Assembly (NCBI RefSeq): GCF_024714495.1
Contig: NZ_JAMZMJ010000001.1
Coordinates: 1 to 64,000, forward strand
Length of the DNA stretch: 64,000 nt
Direction: 5' to 3'
DNA from: Marinoscillum pacificum
Lineage (GTDB): Bacteria; Bacteroidota; Bacteroidia; Cytophagales; Cyclobacteriaceae
Both the position numbers and the translations under genes were made by a program. The notes below the pieces were generated by a model. The model did not search any database. It was not told where the DNA came from and saw only the letters and a program-made list of their open reading frames with translations. Shown here in pieces: positions 15,658 through 24,752 of the stretch (position 1 is the stretch's first letter; every line of letters begins with the position of its first letter).

Positions 15658-16632
15658 CTATTTCTCGAGCTTCTTTCGTAGTGTGCTTGGTCGATACCCA
15701 AATTTGTTATGAAAGGCGTTAGAGAAAGCAGATAAGTCGCTATATCCGGCTATTTCTGCTACTTGCTTCAAAGGAGTGTTTGTGTCTGTAATGAGAGCCT
15801 GAGCCTTTTGTAGCCGCTCTGCCAGGATGAATGCATAGATTGATGTGCCAAATGCTCGTTTGAAGTATGTCTTTAGCTTGAAGTCATTCAAGCCAAAATT
15901 TAGTGCTATTTGATGTATCGTACCTGGGTTCGTGAGATTTCGTAGTAGATGATCTTTGACTTGTGTCATTAATTCAAATTCTGCAGATCCAAGTTTTGAA
16001 TGATCGTTTGATGAAATGGTATTTTGTAGGATATAGAAGGTAAGCTCGGTGGTTTTAAAGCTTAGGAACTTTGTTTTCTTGTTGCCTGTGAATTCGCATT
16101 GTAAAATGTGGGAGAGAGGTACAAGTATTCTGGGGGTGGTGTTAATCGGTGATGGTTTTAGACGATATGCTGTGTTTTCTGAGATGTGTGAGATTAATGT
16201 GTTTAGTGGATCAAAAAGGTTGCTCCATTTAATGAAAGAGTTAGTTCTAAAATTGAAGCCACAAACTATGTATGTTTCGGAATCAAAATTATACTCGAAA
16301 TTGATTGAGGGTGTATAAAATATGTCACATTGATGTTCCTGGATACTCATAGGGCTTAAGCCTTTGAGGTTATAGTTTGGATTGTTTTTCAGTGCAAAAA
16401 GGAACCCTAGATATTGTCTGTTGATTGTTATTATTAATCGTGTTGGTTTTGTGATTCTATATGTGGCATGCCATAGTCTGAATTTTTTATGATTGGTAAT
16501 GGTAAATCGAATGCTTCCAAAGGGCTGTAGAGCTTCTAAAATGGTAAGGTCGGAATCTTCAGATTCTTGCACGAGTTTTAAAGGGACTTCTCCGTATTTC
16601 GGAGAAGAAACTGATATTAGTCTATGCGGCAT
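15658..16632 (-). CDS. AraC-family transcriptional regulator
   Basis: A 324-residue protein. The C-terminal 100 residues form the double helix-turn-helix of the AraC family, with NLTNPGTIHQIALNFGLNDFKLKTYFKRAFGTSIYAFI, then LITDTNTPLKQVAEIAGYSDLSAFSNAFHNKFGYRPSTLRK. The N-terminal 200 residues have no recognised ligand domain. It sits between the recombinase and the RteC-like gene, the place where island regulators are usual in Bacteroidota. An inverted repeat AAGTATT-GAA-AATACTT lies 113-129 bp upstream, so self-regulation is possible. Confidence 0.9.
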   Translation of the reverse strand: MPHRLISVSSPKYGEVPLKLVQESEDSDLTILEALQPFGSIRFTITNHKKFRLWHATYRITKPTRLIITINRQYLGFLFALKNNPNYNLKGLSPMSIQEHQCDIFYTPSINFEYNFDSETYIVCGFNFRTNSFIKWSNLFDPLNTLISHISENTAYRLKPSPINTTPRILVPLSHILQCEFTGNKKTKFLSFKTTELTFYILQNTISSNDHSKLGSAEFELMTQVKDHLLRNLTNPGTIHQIALNFGLNDFKLKTYFKRAFGTSIYAFILAERLQKAQALITDTNTPLKQVAEIAGYSDLSAFSNAFHNKFGYRPSTLRKKLEK

Positions 16633-16744
16633 TGCATTAATTTTTAAAACCTAAAAAGTGTATTTCACTTCTGGTAGGGGCTGCCACAATATGTGATTGT
16701 ATGCTGGTTGAAATGAAATCAATAGGTTGAGTACTAAATTTCTA

Positions 16745-16761
16745 AAGTATTGAAAATACTT
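16745..16761. promoter_or_regulatory. Inverted repeat upstream of the AraC gene
   Basis: AAGTATT (16745-16751) and AATACTT (16755-16761) form perfect arms around GAA. The outer half-sites AAGTA/TACTT are the same as in the dyads before the XRE gene at 7933-7968, so one regulator might act at both places. AT-rich sequence makes chance similarity possible. Confidence 0.35.
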
Positions 16762-16870
16762 GCCAGCATATTTGCGTTATGAGGAATAAAATTTGATAAA
16801 TCGGTATTATTTCTTAATTATTAAGCTAATGTTTCTTGAGTGTTAACAGTTTTGTTTGATGGGAAACCTA

Positions 16871-18019
16871 CTATGCAATCCTCATGTCCGGTTTTTTTAT
16901 TCCTAATTCTGGGATTTTATCAGCTGCTTCTTTTCGACGTTGATCTATCACTTTAGCATAGATCTGGGTAGTCTTGACATTCTTATGATTAAGAAGCTTG
17001 GAAACTGTGTATATGTCGGTTCCGAGTGAGAGTTGTAGTGTGGCATAGGTATGCCTGAAACAGTGGAAGGTAATTTTCTTAATGATCCCTGCACGCATTA
17101 CCCATTCGGAGAGTTTGAGATTAGTCCAGGCGGAATATTTTAAACCTTCAAAAATCTTGAACTCTTTTTCTTTTGGATAGCCAATAATATTGACAGCCTG
17201 TTCGGGAATATTGAGGGTTTGGGGCCGATCAGTCTTTTCATGGATAAAGCGGATAAAATAGCCGTTGATTTCTGAGTATTGAATCTCTTTCCAGGTTAAC
17301 CCGATGAGATCACTCCAGCGGAGACCTGTAAGGGATGAGAAGATAGCTGCTTGCTTTAGAACTGGTAATTCACACTCTGTGGCATAGAGCGCTCTCAGCT
17401 CTTCAAGAGTAAGAAACTCCCGCTGTGTTTCTTTCTGGGAAATTCTGTCAATGCGCAGCATGTAGTTTTCCTCAAGGTATCCTTTCTTGAATGCTTCTTC
17501 TATTGCTACTGAGAATTTACTGAAGTAGGAAGACTGGCTATTCTGGGAAAGTTTTTTGGCTTTGCTTTTTAGTGTGGTGGTATTTTTTAGAAATTCCTTG
17601 AATCCTTCGCAGAAATTCTGATTGATATCTCCTGTATTACATTGTCCATGAGCATATCTCTCTAGGTACTTATAGGCACTGAGCCAGTTGCCATGGTTAC
17701 CTTCGCTTTCCCATTTCTTGTTTGTCAACTTCTTGAAGAACTGGAGGAAGTCAACTTGTTTGGCTTTTTTGAAGATGAAGTCATAGTTGTTGCGTTGGAT
17801 ATCCAGCTGCCTAGCAGATCGAACGCTCTCAGCTTGTATTTTGGTTTCCTTATTGTGATGTTTCTCTATCTGGCTTTTAGGCTTCTCGTAGATATGCATT
17901 CCGAGGAATTCTCTTCGGGTGGACTTCCGAGTTTCCGGATCCACTAAAGGAGGGTAGAAGTCGAGGTATAGGCTGATCATGCCTTTGGATATCTTCTTTT
18001 GGCGTAGGGTAACTTTCAT
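16871..18019 (-). CDS. Tyrosine-type site-specific recombinase (integrase)
   Basis: A 382-residue protein of the Bacteroidota phage-integrase type: an arm-binding N-terminal domain (about 1-85), a SAM-like core-binding domain (about 90-185) and a catalytic domain (about 200-365). Expected catalytic residues are all visible: Arg234 (TGLRW), Lys262, His319 and Arg322 (HCFRH), His345 (LLNHKNV) and Tyr354 (TQIYAKV). It should therefore be active in integrating and excising the island. It overlaps the upstream excisionase-like gene by 4 bp. The element boundaries could not be fixed. Confidence 0.93.
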   Translation of the reverse strand: MKVTLRQKKISKGMISLYLDFYPPLVDPETRKSTRREFLGMHIYEKPKSQIEKHHNKETKIQAESVRSARQLDIQRNNYDFIFKKAKQVDFLQFFKKLTNKKWESEGNHGNWLSAYKYLERYAHGQCNTGDINQNFCEGFKEFLKNTTTLKSKAKKLSQNSQSSYFSKFSVAIEEAFKKGYLEENYMLRIDRISQKETQREFLTLEELRALYATECELPVLKQAAIFSSLTGLRWSDLIGLTWKEIQYSEINGYFIRFIHEKTDRPQTLNIPEQAVNIIGYPKEKEFKIFEGLKYSAWTNLKLSEWVMRAGIIKKITFHCFRHTYATLQLSLGTDIYTVSKLLNHKNVKTTQIYAKVIDQRRKEAADKIPELGIKKPDMRIA

Positions 18020-18375
18020 GATGCTGTATTAAATAGTTGATCAATATTCTTTCTGGCAATGATGGTGCGTCTTCCAATCTTAGTAGCAGGAATTCGGCCA
18101 TCTTTAATCATTCGATACAAAGTCATCCTACTAATGCCGAGTAGTTCGCATGTTTCCTGGATATTGAGAAAGTCTTGTTCCTGAATGGCTTTGATAGGTG
18201 CTGACTTAATAGCTAAAGTCTCCTGGTTAGATTGATCAACTTTCTCTTCTTTCTTGCGCAGCTTGTATGCTCTCTTGGCGCAAATGTCACTGCAATACTT
18301 GGTTACGGTAGTTCGTGCTGTGAATTCATTGCCGCAATGTTGACAGATTCTCTGGATGTAAATATTAGAACTCAT
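18016..18375 (-). CDS. Zinc-finger plus HTH_17 protein, excisionase-like
   Basis: A 119-residue protein with an N-terminal four-cysteine zinc-ribbon-like motif (CQHCGNEF, then [11 protein letters not shown], about residues 12-36). A charged linker and a MerR/excisionase-type helix-turn-helix follow (about 70-117: [43 protein letters not shown]). The C-terminal half is typical of Xis-like factors that set the direction of recombination. The stop overlaps the integrase start by 4 bp, so the two are translated together. Phased repeats lie directly upstream. Confidence 0.87.
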   Translation of the reverse strand: MSSNIYIQRICQHCGNEFTARTTVTKYCSDICAKRAYKLRKKEEKVDQSNQETLAIKSAPIKAIQEQDFLNIQETCELLGISRMTLYRMIKDGRIPATKIGRRTIIARKNIDQLFNTAS

Positions 18376-18414
18376 ATTATCTCTCTATAAGCTTTACTAA
18401 AGGAGAGTATCAAT

Positions 18415-18505
18415 ATGTATCTTAATGTATCATTATGTAACATGATTTCTCCGCTTTTGTACCTTATATAAAGATAAACAATTAGGTACAAATTAGATAC
18501 AAAAG
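18415..18505. promoter_or_regulatory. Phased direct repeats and inverted repeats beside the recombinase genes
   Basis: ATGTATCTTA, ATGTATCATT and ATGTAACATG follow each other at exactly 10-bp steps (18415-18444), which places them on one helix face. Next come inverted repeats: TTTGTACCT (18456-18464) with AGGTACAAA (18484-18492), and CTTTTGTA (18454-18461) with TACAAAAG (18498-18505). Such arrangements are typical of recombinase arm sites, excisionase sites or an attachment core. The region lies between the excisionase-like gene and the 3' end of mnmE. Confidence 0.4.
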
Positions 18506-18619
18506 GCTACTAAAAATCGAGAATATGAGCTAAATAAAAACAGGCTAAAAACATCAATAAATGATTATATAGGCTGTTATTTAGGTTTGTTTAGAGGTGT
18601 TTATGAGTTGTTTGGAAAG

Positions 18620-19978
18620 TTACTTGCCGATACAGAACTTGCTGAAGATGTTGTCAAGCAAATCATCTGTGGTGATCTCACCAGTGAGTTCACCTAGGTG
18701 ATGAAGGGCGTTTCTGATGTCCATAGCTACAAAGTCATTGGTTACCTGATGGTCAATACCCGTAATAACTCTATCCAGAGCGTCATTGGTTTGCACTAAG
18801 CTCTCATAGTGTCTCAAGTTAGTAACGATGGTATTCCCAGTTTTGAAACTGTCGAGAGAAACCAGTTCTTTCAAGGCATCTTTTAGGTTTTCTAGGTTTT
18901 CTTTTTGGCTAGCTGAGATGAACAGAGCCTTTTCCTTTGCCAGTGCCTCTTTTAATTCCGGTTGAGCTTGATCCATTTTATTGCCAATCAGCAAGTAGGG
19001 GACTTCTAACTCGTGCAAATAGGCTAGTTGTGTTTCTATGTCGTGTAAATCATCATTGATCATGTCAATCAAATAGATGATGACAGAAGCATCTTTCATT
19101 TTAGCATAGGTTCGTTCCACACCAATTGCTTCCACTTTGTCTTCTGTAGTTCGGATTCCCGCAGTATCCGTAAATCGGAAAGCAATGCCATCTACATTAA
19201 TCACATCTTCTATAACATCTCTTGTTGTACCCGGTATGTCTGATACAATAGCTTTCTCTTCGTTCAAAAGCGCATTGAGTAGAGTAGACTTCCCAGCGTT
19301 TGGTTTTCCGGCAATGACTGTTGGAATACCGTTCTTAATGGCATTGCCAAGCGTAAAGCTTTCGGTAAGTCGTGTGATCAACGTTTTGAGTTTGAAGATG
19401 AGCTGCTTTAGGTCGTCTCTACTAGCAAACTCCACATCTTCTTCAGCAAAATCCAGTTCTAATTCGATCATCGAAGCAAAGTGGATCAACTCCTCTCTTA
19501 ATCGTTTAATTTCTTGAGAAAATCCACCACGCATCTGGTTCATTGCCGCTGAGTGCATGGATTCATTTTCTGATGCGATCAAGTCTGCAACTGCTTCGGC
19601 TTGTGCAAGATCGAATCGTCCATTGATGAATGCTCTTTGGGTAAATTCTCCAGGCTTAGCCAATCTGGCACCTTTTCTAAGGAGTAGTTTAATGAGTTGT
19701 TGGATGATGAATTGACTCCCGTGACAAGAGATTTCAATGACATCTTCTTTAGTATATGAATTTGGACCTTTGAATATGGAAATCAATACTTCATCTACGA
19801 TGGTTTCTCCATCACGAATGGTTCCTAAGTGAATGGTATGGCTAGCTACAGATGTTAAGTCTTTTCCTTTGAAAACGGAATTAACAATTTCAATGGTTTT
19901 GACACCAGAAACTCTAATTACTCCAATCGCTCCGACACCTGGAGGTGTTGCCAATGCTACAATCGTATCCAAATTCAT
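18620..19978 (-). CDS. mnmE: tRNA uridine-34 carboxymethylaminomethyl modification GTPase MnmE
   Basis: A 452-residue protein that is complete from MNLDTIVALATPPG to the conserved C-terminal CIGK. The N-terminal tetrahydrofolate-binding domain is followed by a helical domain with an inserted G domain: GKPNAGKS (224-231), TTRD (251-254), DTAG (271-274) and a later NKMD. With MnmG it modifies the wobble uridine of several tRNAs. The final cysteine motif is intact although the mobile island lies immediately downstream, so any insertion at this end did not damage the gene. Confidence 0.97.
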   Translation of the reverse strand: MNLDTIVALATPPGVGAIGVIRVSGVKTIEIVNSVFKGKDLTSVASHTIHLGTIRDGETIVDEVLISIFKGPNSYTKEDVIEISCHGSQFIIQQLIKLLLRKGARLAKPGEFTQRAFINGRFDLAQAEAVADLIASENESMHSAAMNQMRGGFSQEIKRLREELIHFASMIELELDFAEEDVEFASRDDLKQLIFKLKTLITRLTESFTLGNAIKNGIPTVIAGKPNAGKSTLLNALLNEEKAIVSDIPGTTRDVIEDVINVDGIAFRFTDTAGIRTTEDKVEAIGVERTYAKMKDASVIIYLIDMINDDLHDIETQLAYLHELEVPYLLIGNKMDQAQPELKEALAKEKALFISASQKENLENLKDALKELVSLDSFKTGNTIVTNLRHYESLVQTNDALDRVITGIDHQVTNDFVAMDIRNALHHLGELTGEITTDDLLDNIFSKFCIGK

Positions 19979-20098
19979 GCGGCAAAGTTAGAGCATCATT
20001 AACAAGGTTAAAACTTATGTGACCATTTGCTAGTTAGTAGGTCAAAATTGATCGAATCAATTTAGATTAGTAGCTAAATATTAATAACCAGAATGTTT

Positions 20099-20536
20099 AT
20101 GAAAAAAGTATTACTTATCACTGTATTTGCCTTAGGTATTGTTGGCTTTTCGAATGCACAAGAACTTGGTATTCGTTTCGGGGATGTAACTGGAGGTGAT
20201 GTTGCTGTAGACGCTTTGTTTTCTACCAGTAAGAATAGCGTTATTCATGCAGATGCGTCATTTGGACATGGCGGTCTAGGTCTGGATGTGTTGTGGGATT
20301 TTTTGTATCGTCCATTGGGTGATTTGCCACTAAACTGGTATGCAGGTGTAGGTCCAAGTGTTTTTATTGGAGATAATCCTACGGTTGCAGGAATGGCCGA
20401 ATTGGGTTTGTCACACAAGATTAAGGATATTCCATTATCAATCAGTGGAGATTGGAGGCCAGCATTGATACTTGTAGAAACCACCGATATGTACTTTGGG
20501 TATTTCGGACTCAATGTCCGTTATGTCTTCAAGTAA
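20099..20536 (+). CDS. Small exported beta-rich protein, probable outer membrane protein
   Basis: The frame opens at 20093, but the ATG at 20099 (MKKVLLITVFALGIVGFSNAQ) gives a standard signal peptide and is preferred. The mature part of about 125 residues has alternating beta strands (for example LGLDVLWDFLYRPLG, LNWYAGVGPSVFIG, MYFGYFGLNVRYVFK) and ends with an aromatic-rich strand. This suggests a small beta-barrel or barrel-like protein. No specific family is recognised. A strong terminator follows at 20558. Confidence 0.75.
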   Translation: MKKVLLITVFALGIVGFSNAQELGIRFGDVTGGDVAVDALFSTSKNSVIHADASFGHGGLGLDVLWDFLYRPLGDLPLNWYAGVGPSVFIGDNPTVAGMAELGLSHKIKDIPLSISGDWRPALILVETTDMYFGYFGLNVRYVFK

Positions 20537-20557
20537 GTATTAGAACGAATCAAAAAA

Positions 20558-20584
20558 GGCAGCCGATCGGCTGCCTTTTTTTTG
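20558..20584. terminator. Bidirectional intrinsic terminator
   Basis: GGCAGCC-GATC-GGCTGCC forms a perfect GC-rich hairpin flanked by an A tract on the left and an eight-T tract on the right. It can end transcription of the small exported protein gene from the left and of the feo operon, whose last stop codon is at 20585, from the right. Confidence 0.9.
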
Positions 20585-22018
20585 TTACATCAAAATACGA
20601 TAAAGCTGAGCGACAAGAAAACAAACCACTATACCCATAATGATTGGTAGAATAGTGGCTACGCTTGTCCATTTCCAGCTTTTAGTCTCTTTGTATATGG
20701 TGAAAATGGTCGTGCTACATGGATTATGCAGTAAACTAAACAGCATCAGGTTGATTCCCGTTAAGAGCGTCCAACCACCAGTTTGAAGTATCTCCGCAGT
20801 TTGTGTTTCTGAGTCTAGATCAAACATGACTCCATCACCGGCGCCAAAATTGGAAATGCCAAAATGTGCTACTGTCAGCATCAAAACCGTTGGAATAACA
20901 ATTTCATTAGCTGGGATGGCAACTACGTAAGCCAAAAGAATGACTCCATTCAGGCCAATTAAGAATCCAAACTCATCTAGAAAGTTGATGCTGTAGTAAG
21001 CAATTGAATGGCCTGAAATGTCAATATTAGAGATTAACCAAATGACTGCACCTGCGGGAGCTGCAAAAACAATCGCTCTCCATAGCACGATGATTGTTCG
21101 ATCAATTAATGAAGTATAAATGGTCTTCCAAAATCGAGGTGGTCTGTAAGGTGGAAGCTCTAGGGTAAATGTTGATACTTCGCCTTTCAGCATAGTTCTA
21201 GATAGAAACCAGGATGTGAAAAAGGTAAAGAATATTCCAAGGAAGGCTATTCCAATCACAGCAGTTGTAGAGACTAGTCCAGACCAACCAGCTGGAACCA
21301 AAGCACCAATGAAAATGGTAGCAATTAGGATTTGAGTTGGCCAACGGCCGTTACACAAAGAGAAGTTGTTAGTGATTATAGCGATTAATCGCTCGCGTGG
21401 GCTGTCAATGATTCTTGTTGCGACTACTCCGGCTGCATTACAACCCCAACCCATACTCATTGTTAGTGCCTGCTTGCCATGCGCACCGCTTTTCTTGAAT
21501 AATCCATCAAGGTTGAAAGCAACACGTGGTAAATAACCAAAATCCTCCAATAAAGTGAATAGTGGAAAGAAAATAGCCATAGGAGGGAGCATTACCGCAA
21601 TTACCCAGGCTACAGCCATATAAATGCCATCTAGTAGTAATCCGTCTATCCACCACACAATACCCAGTTGGCTAGAGAGGTCTTTTAGAAATGGATAAAC
21701 TGTTCCCAAAAGTAGGCTATCCAGCATACTGGATGGATAGTTGGCTCCTTGAATGGTTAACCATAGTATGATGGATAAAATCAGTCCCATGATCGGAAAC
21801 CCAAATGTTCTACTAGTCAGTACTTTATCCAGCATTCGGTCAAAATTGTAGGATGCTGAATTGTCTTTGCGAATCTCTGCTCTTTGCGTTATTGAAGCCG
21901 CATCCGCATAAATACCTTCGGTTAATTTATCATGGTAGTCACTACCTATTTTCCAACGGAGTTCCGAAGCCTGACTTATCAACTCATCTATTTGTCCACT
22001 TTTATTGTCCATTGCCAC
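20585..22018 (-). CDS. feoB: FeoB membrane permease part (separate gene)
   Basis: A 477-residue protein corresponding to the membrane half of FeoB. It has about eight hydrophobic helices, two Gate (nucleoside-recognition) regions ([23 protein letters not shown] with [11 protein letters not shown]; and later [11 protein letters not shown]) and [13 protein letters not shown] near the end. It carries ferrous iron across the inner membrane. The G domain that is normally its N-terminus is a separate upstream gene overlapping by 17 bp. The first 50 residues correspond to the linker after the G domain. The split is discussed in the findings. Confidence 0.9.
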   Translation of the reverse strand: MAMDNKSGQIDELISQASELRWKIGSDYHDKLTEGIYADAASITQRAEIRKDNSASYNFDRMLDKVLTSRTFGFPIMGLILSIILWLTIQGANYPSSMLDSLLLGTVYPFLKDLSSQLGIVWWIDGLLLDGIYMAVAWVIAVMLPPMAIFFPLFTLLEDFGYLPRVAFNLDGLFKKSGAHGKQALTMSMGWGCNAAGVVATRIIDSPRERLIAIITNNFSLCNGRWPTQILIATIFIGALVPAGWSGLVSTTAVIGIAFLGIFFTFFTSWFLSRTMLKGEVSTFTLELPPYRPPRFWKTIYTSLIDRTIIVLWRAIVFAAPAGAVIWLISNIDISGHSIAYYSINFLDEFGFLIGLNGVILLAYVVAIPANEIVIPTVLMLTVAHFGISNFGAGDGVMFDLDSETQTAEILQTGGWTLLTGINLMLFSLLHNPCSTTIFTIYKETKSWKWTSVATILPIIMGIVVCFLVAQLYRILM

Positions 22019-22781
22019 TACTTATAAAGTCTCCACTCTTTATTGCACTCAATATTTGTTGATCACCATCTAACAATCTCATAGCAATCCACCGGGTGTT
22101 CGGAAGTTCAGGGTACAAACCATTTATTTTTTTGCTCAGCGACTGAACTGCTTGCTCCACTTTTTTAGGAAGGCTTTTAATACGGTGAGGTTTACAAACT
22201 ATTTCTCCAGATGCTACTTGTGAGATTGTTTGAATAAGTTCTGGAATACCTTCATTGGATCTGGCACTGGTTACAACCACCGGAATGCCCAGATCTTTGG
22301 CTAAAGTTCTGTCATCAATCTCAATACCATGACGTTTGGCCTCATCCATCAAGTTTAGACAAAGCACCGCCTTATCGGTAATTTCTAGCACTTGAAGAAC
22401 CAGGTTTAAATTACGTTCCAAACGTGATGCATCGGCTACTACCACGGTCACATCAGGTCTTCCAAATAAAATGGTATTTCTTGCCACTTCTTCATCTTCG
22501 GATGTCGAGAGAAGAGAGTAGGTCCCAGGAAGGTCAATTAGTTTATAGCGTTTGTCATTGTACTTAAATCCTCCTTCAGCTCTTGTGACAGTCTTGCCTG
22601 CCCAGTTGCCAGTATGTTGTCTTAAGCCTGTAAGTGCATTGAAAACAGTACTTTTCCCAGTATTAGGATTACCTGCTAAAGCAATCACATAATCGGCGTT
22701 TTCAACACTAATGCCTAATTTTTTGAGTTCTGCAGCGTTGTAAAATGCACAGTCTTCGCACCCTTTATTTACTTCTTCCAT
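22002..22781 (-). CDS. feoB: FeoB G-protein domain (separate gene)
   Basis: A 259-residue protein with a complete FeoB-type G domain: GNPNTGKS (37-44), the FeoB signature [24 protein letters not shown] (switch II), NLMD and SAR. It also has the helical segment [11 protein letters not shown] that normally joins it to the membrane part. The first residues contain a CEDC pair before the G domain. It regulates opening of the iron channel encoded by the next gene. The frame ends shortly after the linker, and translation could continue by coupling into the overlapping downstream gene. Confidence 0.9.
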   Translation of the reverse strand: MEEVNKGCEDCAFYNAAELKKLGISVENADYVIALAGNPNTGKSTVFNALTGLRQHTGNWAGKTVTRAEGGFKYNDKRYKLIDLPGTYSLLSTSEDEEVARNTILFGRPDVTVVVADASRLERNLNLVLQVLEITDKAVLCLNLMDEAKRHGIEIDDRTLAKDLGIPVVVTSARSNEGIPELIQTISQVASGEIVCKPHRIKSLPKKVEQAVQSLSKKINGLYPELPNTRWIAMRLLDGDQQILSAIKSGDFISSGNGQ

Positions 22782-22783
22782 GC

Positions 22784-23797
22784 TTAACTCGTTTTTTCTA
22801 TTAATATCAAATCAGCTTGATCATTTCTCAAAGCAATCAGCGTATTTCTTATTTTGAAAGCTTTAGGTTCTTTGGTTGGGCCTTCCATTTCGGTTTCAAT
22901 CAAAGTCCCTTTAATAAACCCAAAATCCAGTAGTCTTCGCCTATTGGCGCCACGGCATTCAGATGAAATGCCAATCACCTTGGCTTTTTCTCCGACTCCA
23001 AGAGAAGAGAGCCTGATAGTTTCCGCTTCCGATATTTCTTCCGCATTCAATTCTTTCACTCCAATGTTGCTAGCTACAATTGTTGATAGTTTGTATTCTT
23101 CTCCTTCAGATAGAAACTTCACAAATTGGTCATCTGAATGGGTGATTTTAAGCTGTTGACCCATGTGCAGTTTTTGATCGATTATTTGTTGGTAGATAGC
23201 ATCAGGCTCATCTTCGATGTGTGTAATTCTTACAGTGGCATCTGGTTTTACGTGAGAAAGCGTTTCTTCATTGGATTCAATGATTTCTCCTGTGGACATT
23301 GGGATAGGATCACCATGAGGGTCAAAACGAGGACTTCCTAATGATTTATAAAGCTCATCAGCTTCTTTGCTGGATAGATTATGTTCCATCTTTTCCGCTA
23401 GTCCATGCCATTCTGATTTGTGAATACCTGTTTTTTCAGACAAGTACTTCTCCCATAGTCTGTGAACCCTGATGATCCTAAGTGCGTAATCTCTTCCGGA
23501 TTCAGAAAGTTCTATAGTGTCAGAACTTCTGCGGATCAAACCCAAGAGGCTCATCTCTTCGATTAGTTCTACTAGTTTGCTGTGGGTCAGCTTAAGTGCT
23601 CCAGCCATAGCATTGAGCGTAGCAGTTTTGCCACTGTACTCTACGTGATAGAGCTGTTTCAAAATGTCTTCAATAGCAGTTTTGCGTCTGGTTTCGGGAC
23701 TGACAAATATTTTAGACCACTTCATTTTGATACCTACAAAAATAAGTAGCACTAATCCAAAAAAGAGACCCAATAAAAGATATGGATTGTCTATCAT
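22784..23797 (-). CDS. Membrane-anchored DtxR-type protein fused to FeoA
   Basis: A 337-residue protein with an unusual order of domains. One transmembrane helix comes first (about residues 6-24), then a DtxR-like winged helix (about 40-105). A metal-binding/dimerisation region follows, including WHGLAEKMEHNLS and DPHGDPIP (about 106-170). A FeoA SH3-like domain closes the protein (about 262-335, LSSLGVGEKAKVIGISSECRGANRRRLLDFGFIKGT). It precedes the FeoB G-domain gene by 2 bp and follows the soluble regulator by 4 bp. FeoA is a small partner of FeoB, so this fusion probably supplies FeoA at the membrane and may sense iron there. Whether it still binds DNA is unknown. Confidence 0.82.
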   Translation of the reverse strand: MIDNPYLLLGLFFGLVLLIFVGIKMKWSKIFVSPETRRKTAIEDILKQLYHVEYSGKTATLNAMAGALKLTHSKLVELIEEMSLLGLIRRSSDTIELSESGRDYALRIIRVHRLWEKYLSEKTGIHKSEWHGLAEKMEHNLSSKEADELYKSLGSPRFDPHGDPIPMSTGEIIESNEETLSHVKPDATVRITHIEDEPDAIYQQIIDQKLHMGQQLKITHSDDQFVKFLSEGEEYKLSTIVASNIGVKELNAEEISEAETIRLSSLGVGEKAKVIGISSECRGANRRRLLDFGFIKGTLIETEMEGPTKEPKAFKIRNTLIALRNDQADLILIEKTS

Positions 23798-23801
23798 CTT
23801 A

Positions 23802-24467
23802 TCATTCTTTAATTGCTAACATGATATTCTTTGCGATCTCACCCGATAAATAAAGCTCCTTCGATTGATCTATACTTATCAAAGCAGAATTATCAAATTC
23901 CACTTTCTCAATAACACGTATTCTAGATCCTAGTTTCATTCCGATTTTATCCAGGTGACGTAGGAGTGAAGGGTCACTATCTGGAACCTTCACTACGATG
24001 CCTATAGTGTTTTCAGAAAATTCAGATAATGGCAGTTGAGGACTCTCTTTGATCTCTCCATTTTCATCGGGAATAGGGTCGCCATGAGGATCCATGGTTG
24101 GAAACCCTAGATACTCATCCAACCTGGAGATTAAAGTGGTTGATTTAATATGCTCTAATTGCTCAGCTACATCATGTACTTCATCCCAGTTGAATGATAA
24201 CTTTTCTACAAGGAAGACTTCCCAAAGGCGATGTTTTCTAATGATCTGAAGAGCAATTTTTCTTCCTGCTTCAGTGATTTGAACTCCCTTATATTTCTGA
24301 TAATCGATCACTTTCTTTTTCGAGAGTTTTCGAATCATGTCACTGACTGATGCCGCTTTGGTGCTTAATTCTTCAGCAATAGCATTAGTACTAACACCTT
24401 CAGCTGAATCATCAGAGAGATGGTAGATCGCTTTAAGATAATTCTCCTCTGTCAAGCTTAATTTCAT
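23802..24467 (-). CDS. DtxR/MntR-type metal-dependent repressor
   Basis: A 221-residue protein: N-terminal winged helix (MKLSLTEENYLKAIYHLSDDSAEGVSTNAIAEELSTKAASVSDMIRKLSKKKVIDY), dimerisation and metal-binding region (HRLWEVFLVEKLSFNWDEVHDVAEQLEHI with D, H and E ligands; DPHGDPIPDENGEI) and a short C-terminal SH3/FeoA-like domain. Such repressors bind DNA when loaded with iron or manganese. It is the first gene of the feo operon. A perfect 16-bp palindrome lies between the promoter elements just upstream, which implies autoregulation of the whole operon by metal. Confidence 0.92.
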   Translation of the reverse strand: MKLSLTEENYLKAIYHLSDDSAEGVSTNAIAEELSTKAASVSDMIRKLSKKKVIDYQKYKGVQITEAGRKIALQIIRKHRLWEVFLVEKLSFNWDEVHDVAEQLEHIKSTTLISRLDEYLGFPTMDPHGDPIPDENGEIKESPQLPLSEFSENTIGIVVKVPDSDPSLLRHLDKIGMKLGSRIRVIEKVEFDNSALISIDQSKELYLSGEIAKNIMLAIKE

Positions 24468-24472
24468 AATAT

Positions 24473-24504
24473 CAAAGTTAAAAAATAATTTAGATATATC
24501 TAAA
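24473..24504 (-). promoter_or_regulatory. Promoter box and DtxR-type operator of the feo operon
   Basis: On the minus strand TAACTTTG (24473-24480) matches the Bacteroidota TAnnTTTG box. Nine bases upstream is the perfect 16-bp palindrome TTTAGATATATCTAAA (24489-24504), with the TTTAG..CTAAA ends typical of DtxR/MntR operators. Repressor bound there would cover the spacer and upstream promoter element. The box is only about six bases from the start codon, so the message may have almost no leader. The rest of the 352-bp gap up to dapD shows no other feature than the dapD promoter. Confidence 0.6.
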
Positions 24505-24752
24505 AATAAGTTTATGCTTAAGTTTTGAGTATTGCATAAGCTATTATCAATGAGTGGTTTAGTTGAGATCTATTAAACTTTCACTCAATAATGTGATTAA
24601 TTGAAATTTGATAGTCTACTCAATCAATTACTTTTCCTGTTTCGCTATTTCAAATTTGTGAAAAACACATTTTTGCTAATGAAGAAAGGTTTTTAATTAG
24701 TGTAGCGAAAATGAAAAATGAAATTATTCCTCTAAAAAGTGGTCTATTTTTT

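Noticed and set aside
16049-16318. Plus-strand open frame inside the AraC gene
   Set aside because: Opposite-strand shadow; the AraC coding pattern on the minus strand is clear.
18415-18444. CRISPR-like short repeats
   Set aside because: Only three 10-bp units without spacers; no CRISPR array and no cas gene are present anywhere in the window.
20585-22781. FeoB as a frameshifted pseudogene
   Set aside because: Both parts are intact with a short overlap typical of coupled genes; treated as a split gene, with read support still to be checked.
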